The notes under the pieces are model-generated. The model had not been told where the DNA came from, ran no database searches, and was given only the letters and a program-made list of their open reading frames with translations. A stretch of 64,000 bases of DNA from JAWKZG01 sp041396125 (lineage in GTDB: Bacteria > Pseudomonadota > Gammaproteobacteria > Competibacterales > Competibacteraceae), in NCBI GenBank assembly GCA_041396125.1, contig JAWKZG010000001.1:620001-684000 (forward strand), given 5' to 3'. Of this stretch, positions 34,933 to 44,096 are shown piece after piece; the stretch's first letter is position 1; every line of letters starts with the position of its first letter. Position numbers and translations under genes: made by a program.

Positions 34933-37641
34933 TTATGAATCTGTCAGATGCTTGAGCAGGGCTTCACGCAGGGCTTGCTGGTCAGTCGCGTCAGTCAGCG
35001 GCTGGCCGTCACGGTCGGTGATATAGAAAATATCTTCGGCGCGGGCACCGATAGTCGCGATTTTGGCATTTTGCAGCTGAATGCCGCAGTCGATGAAAGC
35101 CTGTCCTATCCGGCATAACAGGCCGGGGCGGTCCGAGGTGCTGATTTCCAGCAAGGTGCGCCGATTGGCTTCATCCTGCCCGAAGCTGATATCGGAACCG
35201 GTCTGAAAATGTTTGAGCACACGTGGCATCTGCCGGTTGCTCTGCAGATTGCGTTGCTCGGGATGATTCAGTTGTTGCCGCAAGGCATCCAGAATTTCCT
35301 TCAGTCGGCGGCGCTCCTCGATGGGTTTGCCATCCTGCTCAATGACGGTAAAGCTGTCCAGAATATAACCGGTGTTGCTGGTGATGATGCGGGCGTCAAG
35401 CACGGTCAGGCCGAGTCGATCCAGCGTAGCCGTTGTGGTCGCAAAAATGCCGCCAATGTCACGCGTATAAATAAACAGCTCTGTGCCGCCACGGGCCAGA
35501 TCCTGCAACGCCATCACCAAAGCCCGGCCATCGTCGGCTTTTTTCAGAATGGCGCGGGTATGCCAGACGATTTCATCCACTGAGTAACGCAGGAAGTAGT
35601 CGTCGCTGAAACCGCTCCAGACGTTCAGAATCCGCTCCCGGTCTATGCGATGGCGACGCAGCCGCTGGCAGGCCTTGATCTGGACTTCCTGGATGCGCTC
35701 TTCCTTGTCGATAGGATTATTGAGTCCCCGCCGCAAACTGCGGCGTGTGGCCTCGTACAGCTCGCTCAGCAGTGATTGACGCCAGGCGTTCCAAAGCTTG
35801 GGATTGGTGGCGCGAATATCGGCAACGGTCAGTAGATACAGATAATCAAGATGCAGTTGATCACCGACGAAGCGTGCGAATTCAGTGATGACTTCGGGGT
35901 CTTGCAGGTCTTTTTTCTGAGCAGTCAGAGACATGAACAAATGATTGCGGACCAGCCAGACTACCAGCCGGGTATCGAAAGCACTCAGATCGTGCCGCTG
36001 GCAGAACTCTTCAGCGTCGACAGCGCCCAGTTCGGAGTGATCACCGCCGCGACCTTTGGCAATATCGTGATAAAGCCCGGCGATATAAAGCAGTTCGACT
36101 TTTGGCAGCCGTTGCATCACTTTACTGCAATGCGGAAATTCATGTTCAAAGCGCGGTAAATAAAAACGGCGCAAATGCCGCACCACGAATAAAGTATGCT
36201 GATCGACTGTGTAGACGTGGTACAGATCGTACTGCATGCGCCCGACGATTTTACTGAAGGCCGGTAAATAAGCGGCCAGAACACCATAGCGGTTCATCCG
36301 CCGTAATACCCGGGTAATCCGGTTCGGGTGGCGCAGAATTTCCATAAACAGGCTGCGGGCGCGCAGATCAGCCCGGAAATTATCGTCGATCAGGTGGCAG
36401 TGATCACGCACCAGGCGTACGGTAGAGGCGCGCACGCCATTGAGGTCGAGTCGCTGCTGTAAAATGAAGAATAACTCCAGCAGCGCGAAGGGATACCGCT
36501 TGAAAATGCCCGCATGCTTCACTTCCAGATAGCCTTTGCGGATCTGAAAGCGGCGGTTGATCGAGATCGGTTCATCGGTGTCGTTCGCCAGCAGGATCGC
36601 TTCCTCGAACAATTGCAGCAGCATTTCATTGAGCCGGCTGATTTCCATAATAGTGCGGTAATAGCGCTGCATGAACTGCTCGACCGCCAGATTGCTGGAA
36701 TCGTTCTGATAACCGAATTGCTCTGCCAGCTGGCGCTGATAATCAAACAGCAGGCGATCTTCGCGCCGTCCGGTGAGGGTATGCAAAGCGAAACGCACCT
36801 GCCAGAGAAATTCCTGGCAGCGAATCAGATCCTGGTATTCGCTCTCGGTCAGAAAATCATGTTTAACCAGCTCGACCAGGGTGGCAGCACCGAAATAGCG
36901 TTTAACCACCCAGGCTATGGTTTGAATATCGCGCAGACCGCCGGGGCCTTCCTTGATATTCGGTTCAAGGTTGTAAGCGGTTTCGTGAAATTTATGGTAG
37001 CGTTTTTTCTGCTCGTCTTTTTTCGCTTCAAAATAAGCCCGGTTAGGCCAGATGCTGCCTGGGCCGATCAGCGTGCGCATACGCTCGAATAGAGCTTCCG
37101 AACCGCAAATCAGGCGCGCTTCCATTAAATTAGTGACCACAGTAATATCGGCCAGCGCTTCTTTCTTGCATTCTTCCGGTGTACGCACGCTATGGCCGAT
37201 TTCCAGGCCGATGTCCCATAACAGCGTGACCAGATCCGACAGGGCAGCCTGCTGTTCTGCAATAGCGTCCCTATCGCCCAGAATCATGATGTCGATATCA
37301 GAGCCAGGATGCAGTTCGCCGCGGCCGTAGCCGCCGACTGCCACGAGGGCCAGCGCCGGACGGTCTGCGTCTTGTGCCCGTGCAGGCAGGAAATGTTCCC
37401 ATACCTGGCCGAGCACGCTGTCCAGCAGTCTGGCCCGCGCTGCCAGTAACTGACCAACCGGCACATCTTGCTGGAACCATTCACTCAAACGCTGCGTGCT
37501 TTGTTTTAGCGCATGGCGTAATTGTGGCAGTAGCGGGTCGTTTTCAGAGGCAGGTTCAAGCTGTGCAACATCAAGCAGTTCGCAGGTTAACTGATCAAGT
37601 GTTCTGTCGTTTGTACGGGAATTGCTGTGGACGCTGCTCAC
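34933..37641 (-). CDS. glnD: Bifunctional uridylyltransferase/uridylyl-removing enzyme GlnD
   Basis: Sensor of glutamine that modifies the PII proteins. 902 residues: nucleotidyltransferase motif VGGYGRGELHPGSDIDIMIL (about 103-122), PII-uridylyltransferase region (KEGPGGLRDIQTIAWV), the HD hydrolase domain (LYHDIAKGRGGDHSELGA), and two C-terminal ACT domains (FIYTRDIGGIFATTTATLDR; SDRPGLLCRIGQAFIDCGI). Together with PtsP, it makes this window rich in nitrogen-sensing genes. It lies 15 bases downstream of map. Confidence 0.97.
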   Translation of the reverse strand: MSSVHSNSRTNDRTLDQLTCELLDVAQLEPASENDPLLPQLRHALKQSTQRLSEWFQQDVPVGQLLAARARLLDSVLGQVWEHFLPARAQDADRPALALVAVGGYGRGELHPGSDIDIMILGDRDAIAEQQAALSDLVTLLWDIGLEIGHSVRTPEECKKEALADITVVTNLMEARLICGSEALFERMRTLIGPGSIWPNRAYFEAKKDEQKKRYHKFHETAYNLEPNIKEGPGGLRDIQTIAWVVKRYFGAATLVELVKHDFLTESEYQDLIRCQEFLWQVRFALHTLTGRREDRLLFDYQRQLAEQFGYQNDSSNLAVEQFMQRYYRTIMEISRLNEMLLQLFEEAILLANDTDEPISINRRFQIRKGYLEVKHAGIFKRYPFALLELFFILQQRLDLNGVRASTVRLVRDHCHLIDDNFRADLRARSLFMEILRHPNRITRVLRRMNRYGVLAAYLPAFSKIVGRMQYDLYHVYTVDQHTLFVVRHLRRFYLPRFEHEFPHCSKVMQRLPKVELLYIAGLYHDIAKGRGGDHSELGAVDAEEFCQRHDLSAFDTRLVVWLVRNHLFMSLTAQKKDLQDPEVITEFARFVGDQLHLDYLYLLTVADIRATNPKLWNAWRQSLLSELYEATRRSLRRGLNNPIDKEERIQEVQIKACQRLRRHRIDRERILNVWSGFSDDYFLRYSVDEIVWHTRAILKKADDGRALVMALQDLARGGTELFIYTRDIGGIFATTTATLDRLGLTVLDARIITSNTGYILDSFTVIEQDGKPIEERRRLKEILDALRQQLNHPEQRNLQSNRQMPRVLKHFQTGSDISFGQDEANRRTLLEISTSDRPGLLCRIGQAFIDCGIQLQNAKIATIGARAEDIFYITDRDGQPLTDATDQQALREALLKHLTDS

Positions 37642-37656
37642 GATAACCGGGCCGGA

Positions 37657-38493
37657 CTATGCACGGGCCGTCATGGCATTAGATACCACCGGACTGGTTT
37701 CATCGGTCGATGGTGCGGTGCTTTGTTCGGCGGCCTGGCGCGGTGACAGGGTGAATACTTCGTAGCCGGTCTCGGTCACCAGTATCGTGTGTTCCCATTG
37801 TGCGGAAATACTGTGATCTTTGGTGATCACGGTCCAGCCGTCCGGTAACAGTTTGGTATGCCGCTTGCCCGCATTGATCATGGGTTCAATAGTAAATGTC
37901 ATGCCCGGCACGAGTTCGACGCCGGTATTAGGTTTGCCGTAATGCAGCACCTGCGGATCTTCGTGAAAACGCTTGCCGATGCCGTGCCCGCAATATTCGC
38001 GCACTACCGAACAGCGGTGGCTTTCGGCATGACGCTGGATAGCATGACCGATATCACCGAGCCGGATACCAGGACGTACCATTTCGATGCCGATCCACAT
38101 ACACTGATAGGCGATTTCACTGACCCGCCGGCCGGTGACCGATGGCTCGCCGACGAAGAACATACGGCTGGTATCGCCATGGTAACCGTCTTTGATCACC
38201 GTGATGTCAATGTTGACTACATCGCCACGCTTGAGTTTTTTCTTGCCGGGAATGCCGTGACAAACAACGTGGTTGATCGACGTGCAAATGGATTTTGGAA
38301 AACCGCGATAATTCAGCGGCGCAGGTATGGCCTGCTGGACATTGACGATGTAATCGTGACAGATCTGATCGAGTTCCTCTGTGCTGGCGCCATCCTGCAC
38401 ATACGGCTCAATCATGTCCAGCACCTCCGCTGCAAGGCGGCCGGCTACACGCATTTTTTCGATTTCTTCAGGGGTCTTGATTGTAATGCTCAT
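37657..38493 (-). CDS. map: Methionine aminopeptidase type I
   Basis: Removes the initiator methionine. 278 residues; metal ligands are in VVNIDITVIKDGYHGDTSRM (two Asp), the histidine in YCGHGIGKRFHEDP, and two Glu in TIEPMINAG and the SAQWEHT segment. The divergent map/rpsB arrangement is the rule in gammaproteobacteria. An extra C-terminal tail of about 25 residues (AAEQSTAPSTDET) is not part of the catalytic fold. Confidence 0.96.
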   Translation of the reverse strand: MSITIKTPEEIEKMRVAGRLAAEVLDMIEPYVQDGASTEELDQICHDYIVNVQQAIPAPLNYRGFPKSICTSINHVVCHGIPGKKKLKRGDVVNIDITVIKDGYHGDTSRMFFVGEPSVTGRRVSEIAYQCMWIGIEMVRPGIRLGDIGHAIQRHAESHRCSVVREYCGHGIGKRFHEDPQVLHYGKPNTGVELVPGMTFTIEPMINAGKRHTKLLPDGWTVITKDHSISAQWEHTILVTETGYEVFTLSPRQAAEQSTAPSTDETSPVVSNAMTARA

Positions 38494-38804
38494 CTAATAC
38501 TCGTCAGGTTTTAGCAGACTGTTAGTACTGGCTGTGATATGAGCCGCCTTTGAACTCATTGTCAATATGGGCAGGTGCAGACTCTGCAAACTTTGTGTCC
38601 TGCCGGGCTGCGTGCCCTCGTCAAAACGGATGCAGTTAAGGCACTGTCCTTAAAATTTTACTGCATTTCCAGATAATTATTTGACTATCTGTGAGTGCAG
38701 GGTTCCGTTGCACCGTCTGGTCGGGCGGCAGTGCAAAGCATGGTGCAAATGCCCGCAGGTAACCCGGGAAAACAATAAGGCTTATATGGTGCTGGGGGAT
38801 GTTT

Positions 38805-38825
38805 TATGGTATAAAGCGCCCGCCT
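38805..38825 (+). promoter_or_regulatory. Candidate rpsB promoter
   Basis: TATGGTATAAAG contains two overlapping -10 candidates (TATGGT, 38805-38810; TATAAA, 38810-38815). A GC-rich discriminator (GCGCCCGCC) follows, typical of stringently controlled ribosomal promoters. The -35 match is weak (TTATAT at 38782-38787 for the first -10). Confidence 0.45.
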
Positions 38826-38877
38826 TTTAGGCAAGAGACACACACGTATCATTAACCGGCGACTGGGTGTTCCTGCC

Positions 38878-38960
38878 ATTCCCCGCGACGAATCCGCGCT
38901 AACGCAATTTGCGGATTATCATTAGCCTGCACGGTAACAGAGTGCAGTAAGCGGGGCAAT
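38878..38960 (+). ncRNA. Structured rpsB leader (three-way junction)
   Basis: An outer stem CCCCGC (38881-38886) with GCGGGG (38951-38956) encloses two hairpins: AATCCGC/GCGGATT (38891-38897 with 38911-38917) and CTGCAC/GTGCAG (38927-38932 with 38942-38947). It lies in the transcribed leader about 60 bases before rpsB. Leaders of rpsB in gammaproteobacteria (the t44 / rpsB leader class) are bound by protein S2 for autoregulation, and this is the likely role here. Confidence 0.65.
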
Positions 38961-39022
38961 AATGGGATCGTTGTCCGGGATGCGTGGAGGCTTAACCCTT
39001 ATTACTATCGGGAGTTTATTAA

Positions 39023-39805
39023 ATGGCTAATGTTTCCATGCGCCAAATGCTGGAAGCGGGGGTGCACTTCGGGCACCAGACACGCTACTGGAATCCTAAG
39101 ATGGCGCCCTATATTTTTGGTGCGCGCAGCAAAATCCATATTGTGAATCTGGAACAAACGCTGCCGATGTTCAATGACGCCATGAATTATATGGGTCGTC
39201 TGGCGTCCAAAGGTGGCAAGATCCTGTTTGTCGGTACCAAGCGTGCAGCGCGTGAGGCTGTACGCGAAGCAGCCATCCGCTGCAATATGCCTTACGTTGA
39301 CCATCGCTGGTTGGGTGGCATGCTGACCAACTTCAAAACGGTCCGCCAGTCGATCAAGCGTCTGAAAGATCTGGAAGCCATGGAGCAGGACGGTAGTTTT
39401 GACCGGCTCTCCAAAAAAGAAGTTATCGGTTTGCGCCGCGAAATGGAGAAGCTGGAACGCAGTCTTGGTGGTATCAAAAATATGCCAAGCCTGCCGGATG
39501 CTTTGTTTGTTATTGATGTCGGCCACGAAAAAATCGCCATACAGGAAGCTAATAAGCTGGGTATTCCGGTTATTGGCGTGGTTGACACCAACAATTCCCC
39601 GGAAGGTATCGCGTATATTGTGCCGGGTAACGATGACGCGATTCGTGCCATCAAGCTGTATACCGACAGCTCCGCTTCTGCTATCGCCGACGGACATACC
39701 GTGGTTGCCAGCGGCACCGGGGATGATACCGAAGAGTTCGTGGAAGTCGAGCAAATCGGCCGGGCGGAAGAAGAAGCGGCACCCGCTGAAAGTACGGAAG
39801 AGTAG
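39023..39805 (+). CDS. rpsB: 30S ribosomal protein S2
   Basis: 260 residues, with MRQMLEAGVHFGHQTRYWNP at the start and DHRWLGGMLTNFKTVRQSI, DVGHEKIAIQEANKLGIPV in the body. The acidic C-terminal tail (EEEAAPAESTEE) is common. Start ATG with CGGGAG upstream. First gene of the long rpsB-tsf-pyrH-frr cluster. Its expression is likely controlled through the leader. Confidence 0.98.
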   Translation: MANVSMRQMLEAGVHFGHQTRYWNPKMAPYIFGARSKIHIVNLEQTLPMFNDAMNYMGRLASKGGKILFVGTKRAAREAVREAAIRCNMPYVDHRWLGGMLTNFKTVRQSIKRLKDLEAMEQDGSFDRLSKKEVIGLRREMEKLERSLGGIKNMPSLPDALFVIDVGHEKIAIQEANKLGIPVIGVVDTNNSPEGIAYIVPGNDDAIRAIKLYTDSSASAIADGHTVVASGTGDDTEEFVEVEQIGRAEEEAAPAESTEE

Positions 39806-40133
39806 CTTATACACCCTGACCAGGCGGACTGCATCGCTGCATATCCGCCTGGCGCAGCGCCTAATGGAGCGCTGATTCTGCCAGCCATGACTAACTGCGA
39901 GGCAGGCTAGCTTATAAGGGCTCCGCCATAGCAGGCCAGGGTTGCAGTCGCTCAGATAGCGGCCAGATCAATGAACCTAATAAGTGAAATTGAAATGCTG
40001 CTGCATGTTCGGGTGCCTGAACTGCAGGCAGCGGCACGTTGATGGCGTCGTTGCTAAGCGTGGCAGCAGAAGGACAGTCAGTCGATATTCCCAGCACTCC
40101 AGTTAATAAATTGTTTTAAAGAGGTATTGAATA
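39806..40133 (+). other. rpsB-tsf spacer with two hairpins
   Basis: A 328-base spacer without a gene. CCAGGCGGA (39820-39828) pairs with TCCGCCTGG (39844-39852), and CAGCGC (39855-39860) with GCGCTG (39869-39874). Neither has a T run. In E. coli an attenuating structure between rpsB and tsf separates S2 from EF-Ts levels, so a similar role is likely. Confidence 0.55.
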
Positions 40134-41018
40134 ATGGCACAGATTACCGCGGCCTTGGTCAAGGAACTGCGCGAGCGGACCGGCTCTGGCATGATGGAGT
40201 GCAAGCGCGCACTTCAGGAAACCAATGGCGATATCGAAGCCGCTATCGAACATCTGCGTAAAACCGGACAAGCTAAAGCTGATAAGAAGGCCGACCGGGT
40301 TGCTGCGGAAGGTCAGATCGTGATCCACGCCAGCGCCGATGGTCGTACCATGGCTATGGTTGAGGTCAATTGTGAAACCGACTTCGTGGCCAAGGATGAT
40401 AATTTCAAAGCCTTTGCCGAAGCAGTGGCAGAAAGTGTGGTTGCTCAAGGTCCGGCTGATGTTGAAGCCTTGTCCGCACTGCAGCTGGCTGACGGTCGTA
40501 CAGTGGATGAAGCGCGTCGCGATCTGATTGCCAAAATCGGTGAAAATATCCAGGTGCGTCGTTTCAGTGTCATCAACACGGAAAACGGCTTGTTGAACAG
40601 CTATTCGCATGGTGGTCGTATCGGTGTGGTAGTGGAATTAAATGGCGGCGATACCGAGCTGGCCAAAGATATCGCCATGCATGTGGCCGCCAGTCGGCCA
40701 TTATGTGTGAGTGCCGAGCAGGTTCCGGCTGATATTATCGCCAAAGAACGCGAAATCTACCGTGCTCAGGCGATGCAGGAAAACAAGCCAGCCGATATCA
40801 TCGAAAAAATGGTCGAAGGTCGGGTGCGCAAGTATCTGAAAGAGGTGACTTTATTGGGTCAACCTTTTGTTAAAAACCCGGATCAAAGCATTGAAAAACT
40901 GCTGGCCGAGGCGAAAGCAAGTGTCGTACATTTTGAGCGTATGGAGCTGGGCGAGGGGATCGAGAAAAAAGTCGATAACTTTGCCGAAGAAGTCATGGCT
41001 CAAGCGCGTGGCGCATAG
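40134..41018 (+). CDS. tsf: Translation elongation factor Ts
   Basis: Guanine-nucleotide exchange factor for EF-Tu. 294 residues: N-terminal UBA-like domain (LVKELRERTGSGMMECKRAL), the exchange motif VEVNCETDFVAKDDNF, two core subdomains and the C-terminal module. GAGG lies upstream of the ATG. Standard position after rpsB. Confidence 0.98.
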   Translation: MAQITAALVKELRERTGSGMMECKRALQETNGDIEAAIEHLRKTGQAKADKKADRVAAEGQIVIHASADGRTMAMVEVNCETDFVAKDDNFKAFAEAVAESVVAQGPADVEALSALQLADGRTVDEARRDLIAKIGENIQVRRFSVINTENGLLNSYSHGGRIGVVVELNGGDTELAKDIAMHVAASRPLCVSAEQVPADIIAKEREIYRAQAMQENKPADIIEKMVEGRVRKYLKEVTLLGQPFVKNPDQSIEKLLAEAKASVVHFERMELGEGIEKKVDNFAEEVMAQARGA

Positions 41019-41037
41019 ATAAGTAAGATGTTTATCC

Positions 41038-41064
41038 TGCCGGGCGGACTGACGCCGTCCGGCA
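41038..41064 (+). terminator. Hairpin between tsf and pyrH
   Basis: TGCCGGGCGG (41038-41047) pairs with CCGTCCGGCA (41055-41064), one GU pair, 7-base loop. No T run follows. Probably an attenuator or 3'-end stabiliser that keeps EF-Ts above the downstream proteins. Confidence 0.5.
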
Positions 41065-41119
41065 AACACAGTACAATCCTTAGTGATTCTTCTTAATTCT
41101 AGCCAGATGCGCATAGCTG

Positions 41120-41842
41120 ATGCAGACACCCAAACCGCTCTATAAACGTATTCTTCTTAAACTTAGCGGCGAAGCCTTACTGGGCGATGCCGATTTTGGC
41201 ATTGATCCCAAAGTTATTCGCCGTATCGCGACCGAGGTGATGGAACTCAATCGCCTGGGTGTACAGATCGCTATCGTGATCGGCGGCGGCAATCTGTTCC
41301 GCGGTGCTGGTCTGGCTGAAGCCGGTATGGAGCGGGTTACTGCGGACCATATGGGTATGCTGGCAACCGTCATGAATGCCTTGGCGCTGCAGGATGCACT
41401 GGAGCGCATCGGCATTTACGCCCGAGTGATGTCAGCAATCCGTATCAATGAAGTATGCGAGGATTATATCCGCCGCCGGGCAGTCCGCCATCTGGAGAAA
41501 GGGCGGGTTGTAATATTCGCCGCTGGTACGGGTAATCCGATTTTTACCACCGATTCAGCAGCCAGTTTGCGGGCGATTGAAGTTAATGCCGAACTGATGC
41601 TGAAAGCCACTAAAGTAGATGGCATTTATTCCGCTGATCCGATGTTGGATCCGACGGCCGAACGCTATGCGGAACTGACCTATGATGAAGCGTTGCGGCG
41701 TGAGTTAAAAGTTATGGACGCAACCGCAATGGTAATGTGCAAAGAGCACCATATGCCGCTGAAAGTGTTTAATATGTTTCGTCCAGGCGAATTGATGCGG
41801 GTGATGTGCGGCGAACCGGTCGGCACTACAGTCACGAGCTGA
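41120..41842 (+). CDS. pyrH: UMP kinase
   Basis: Phosphorylates UMP to UDP. 240 residues of the amino-acid-kinase fold: KRILLKLSGEALLGD, VIGGGNLFRGAGL, DHMGMLATVMNALALQDAL, AGTGNPIFTTDSAASLRAIE. Cytoplasmic hexamer regulated by GTP and UTP in relatives. Position between tsf and frr is standard. Confidence 0.97.
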   Translation: MQTPKPLYKRILLKLSGEALLGDADFGIDPKVIRRIATEVMELNRLGVQIAIVIGGGNLFRGAGLAEAGMERVTADHMGMLATVMNALALQDALERIGIYARVMSAIRINEVCEDYIRRRAVRHLEKGRVVIFAAGTGNPIFTTDSAASLRAIEVNAELMLKATKVDGIYSADPMLDPTAERYAELTYDEALRRELKVMDATAMVMCKEHHMPLKVFNMFRPGELMRVMCGEPVGTTVTS

Positions 41843-41851
41843 AACAGCTCG

Positions 41852-41893
41852 GCGGCGGTGCGTACGGAATTTGCTGTACGCGTTCCCCGCCGC
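41852..41893 (+). terminator. Long stem-loop between pyrH and frr
   Basis: GCGGCGG (41852-41858) pairs with CCGCCGC (41887-41893), and an inner stem GCGTAC (41860-41865) pairs with GTACGC (41876-41881). TTTG follows, too short for a strong terminator. Likely partial attenuation. Confidence 0.5.
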
Positions 41894-41945
41894 TTTGTAC
41901 TGTACGCATGATTATTGTTTCGTTGCTGTTAGCAGGAGGATTCCG

Positions 41946-42503
41946 ATGATTAAAGAGATCAACAAAGACGCCGCTGAACGCATGGCGAAAAGTATCGATA
42001 GCCTCAAACAGGAACTTGTCAAACTCCGTACCGGGCGTGCACATACCAGTTTGCTGGACCATATTACTGTGGAGTATTACGGTTCTGAGGTGCCTATTAA
42101 TCAGGTGGCCTCGGTAACGACAGCCGATTCCCGCACCTTGGTGGTGACTCCCTGGGAAAAACCCATGGTGTCGGCGATTGAGAAAGCTATCATCAGCTCG
42201 GATCTGGGGCTGAACCCGAGTACTGCCGGGACGGTGATCCGGATTCCGTTACCACCGTTAACCGAAGAGCGGCGGCGGGACATGGTTAAAGTTGTTAAAG
42301 GCGAAGGTGAGAATGCCCGTGTGGCTATCCGCAATATCCGGCGGGATGCCAATAACCATCTCAAAACGCTGCTTAAGGACAAAGAAATTACGGAAGATGA
42401 AGAACGGCGGGCTGAGGATGAGATCCAGAAACTGACTGATAAATATATCGCTGAAGTCGAAGAGGTTCTGCACACCAAAGAACAGGAATTAATGGAAATT
42501 TAA
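41946..42503 (+). CDS. frr: Ribosome recycling factor
   Basis: Splits post-termination ribosomes with EF-G. 185 residues: MIKEINKDAAERMAKSIDSL, LRTGRAHTSLLDHITVEYYG, and a C-terminal coiled coil. The ATG at 41946 has a perfect AGGAGG site; the longer frame from 41871 is rejected. Confidence 0.98.
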   Translation: MIKEINKDAAERMAKSIDSLKQELVKLRTGRAHTSLLDHITVEYYGSEVPINQVASVTTADSRTLVVTPWEKPMVSAIEKAIISSDLGLNPSTAGTVIRIPLPPLTEERRRDMVKVVKGEGENARVAIRNIRRDANNHLKTLLKDKEITEDEERRAEDEIQKLTDKYIAEVEEVLHTKEQELMEI

Positions 42504-42531
42504 ACGGCATAGCGACGCCAGTTACTGATTC

Positions 42532-43284
42532 ATGGCTGATGATACTACCCGCAGTGAGGCATTGCCGCGCCATGTCGCCATCATCATGGATGGCAACGGG
42601 CGCTGGGCGCAGCAGCGTGGCCTGCCGCGTCCGGCTGGGCATCGTGAAGGTGCCAAGACGGTACGCCGGATTGTGGCCGCCTGTCGCGAACGCGGTACCC
42701 AGGTGCTTACCCTGTTCGCGTTCAGCAGTGAAAACTGGTACCGTCCTGAGCCGGAAGTTCGCTTATTAATGGAGCTTTTTCTAAACACTCTGCGCTCGGA
42801 AGTCAAAAAATTACATGAAAACGATATCCGTCTGCGCGTGATTGGTGATCGTAGTGCGTTCAGCAGTAACCTGCAGCGTCAAATTGATAACGCCGAAGCG
42901 CTGACCGCCGACAACCACACCATGACCTTGGTCATAGCCGCCAACTACGGTGGCCGCTGGGATATTCTGCAAGCGGTTCGAAAATTATTGCAAACCGCCA
43001 AAGAGCAGGATTTGCAACCCTCTGATATTGATCTGGCACAATTTCAGCCCTATCTCTGCCTGCATGATCTGCCGGAGCCGGATCTGTTTATTCGTACCGG
43101 CGGTGAACAACGAATCAGCAATTTTCTCTTGTGGCAGCTCGCTTACACCGAACTCTATTTCTGTGACCGGCTTTGGCCCGACTTCGATACCGATGCTCTG
43201 GAGCAGTCCTTCGCTGCGTTTGCCAGTCGTCAACGCCGATTTGGCAAAACAGCCGAACAACTGTTGCGAGATCCGCGTGCTTAA
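42532..43284 (+). CDS. uppS: Undecaprenyl diphosphate synthase
   Basis: A cis-prenyltransferase that makes the C55 lipid carrier for peptidoglycan and O-antigen. 250 residues: HVAIIMDGNGRWAQQRGLPR with the catalytic Asp, FAFSSENWYRP, and RTGGEQRISNFLLWQLAYTE. The end overlaps the cdsA start by eight bases. Confidence 0.97.
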   Translation: MADDTTRSEALPRHVAIIMDGNGRWAQQRGLPRPAGHREGAKTVRRIVAACRERGTQVLTLFAFSSENWYRPEPEVRLLMELFLNTLRSEVKKLHENDIRLRVIGDRSAFSSNLQRQIDNAEALTADNHTMTLVIAANYGGRWDILQAVRKLLQTAKEQDLQPSDIDLAQFQPYLCLHDLPEPDLFIRTGGEQRISNFLLWQLAYTELYFCDRLWPDFDTDALEQSFAAFASRQRRFGKTAEQLLRDPRA

Positions 43285-44092
43285 GCAGCGCGTTATCACG
43301 GCATTGATCCTGGCCAGTCTGGTTATCTGGGGGGTGTTGCGCCTGCCGGACTGGGGCTTTGCCCTGCTGCTTAGTGTGGTGGTGGCACTTGCCGCCTGGG
43401 AGTGGGGCGCACTATTAGGTCGGGGGCGGTCTGTCGCGCTAGGCTATACCGTCCTGATTCTGGTGCTATTAGGCGGTCTGTGGTGGCAGCGTGAGCATAC
43501 CGTCCTGCTGCATGTGCTGCTCGGGTTCTCGGCTGTTTTTTGGGGCCTGGCCTTGCTGTGGCTGTACCGTTTCAATCGTGCGCCGACGCAACAGGTTACG
43601 ACAGGTCTGCTCAGCCTGATCGGTCTGATTGTGCTGGCCCCGCCCTGGCTGGCATTACTGGTGCTGCGTGAGTCACCCCGCTTTGGTGCCGAGTATGTGT
43701 TGTTTCTGCTACTCCTGATCTGGTTCGCTGACAGTGGCGCTTATTTCGCAGGTCGCGCCTGGGGCAAGCACAAACTGGCACCGCATATCAGTCCTGGCAA
43801 AACTCTGGAAGGCGTGCTGGGTGCGCTGGTGGTCAGTCTGGTAGTCACACTGACAGGCGCCATGGTCTTCGATCTACAGCCTGCACAGTGGCCAGGTTTT
43901 GTGCTGATCTGCCTGGGTATCGTGCTCTTTTCGATCGCGGGCGATTTATTTGAAAGCATGATCAAGCGCCAGCGCAGAGTTAAAGACAGCAGCCATTTAT
44001 TGCCTGGACACGGTGGCGTGCTGGATCGGGTCGACAGCCTGACCGCCGCTGCCCCCTTGTTTCTGCTGGCGCTGTTGTGGCTGTTGGAGTGA
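43277..44092 (+). CDS. cdsA: Phosphatidate cytidylyltransferase
   Basis: Makes CDP-diacylglycerol for phospholipid synthesis. I start at the GTG 43277 inside uppS (LKQRVITALILASLV follows), giving 271 residues; an upstream extension in this frame to 42950 is only the shadow of uppS. Eight or so membrane segments and the family signature with KRQRRVKDSS and PGHGGVLDRVDSL. Confidence 0.95.
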   Translation: MLKQRVITALILASLVIWGVLRLPDWGFALLLSVVVALAAWEWGALLGRGRSVALGYTVLILVLLGGLWWQREHTVLLHVLLGFSAVFWGLALLWLYRFNRAPTQQVTTGLLSLIGLIVLAPPWLALLVLRESPRFGAEYVLFLLLLIWFADSGAYFAGRAWGKHKLAPHISPGKTLEGVLGALVVSLVVTLTGAMVFDLQPAQWPGFVLICLGIVLFSIAGDLFESMIKRQRRVKDSSHLLPGHGGVLDRVDSLTAAAPLFLLALLWLLE

Positions 44093-44096
44093 GCGC

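Larger units (their letters stand above)
38494..39022. other. map-rpsB divergent intergenic region
   Basis: About 530 bases without a gene. The right half carries a candidate rpsB promoter and a folded leader RNA, listed separately. The left half should hold the map promoter, but I found no convincing match. Confidence 0.6.

Noticed and set aside
39005..39814. A 269-codon open frame on the minus strand over rpsB
   Set aside because: It mirrors the S2 gene almost exactly; the plus-strand protein is unmistakable, and the antisense product has no recognisable features.
42950..43276. A long N-terminal extension of CdsA
   Set aside because: The extension lies entirely over uppS in another frame and lacks membrane segments; the family start is at 43277.
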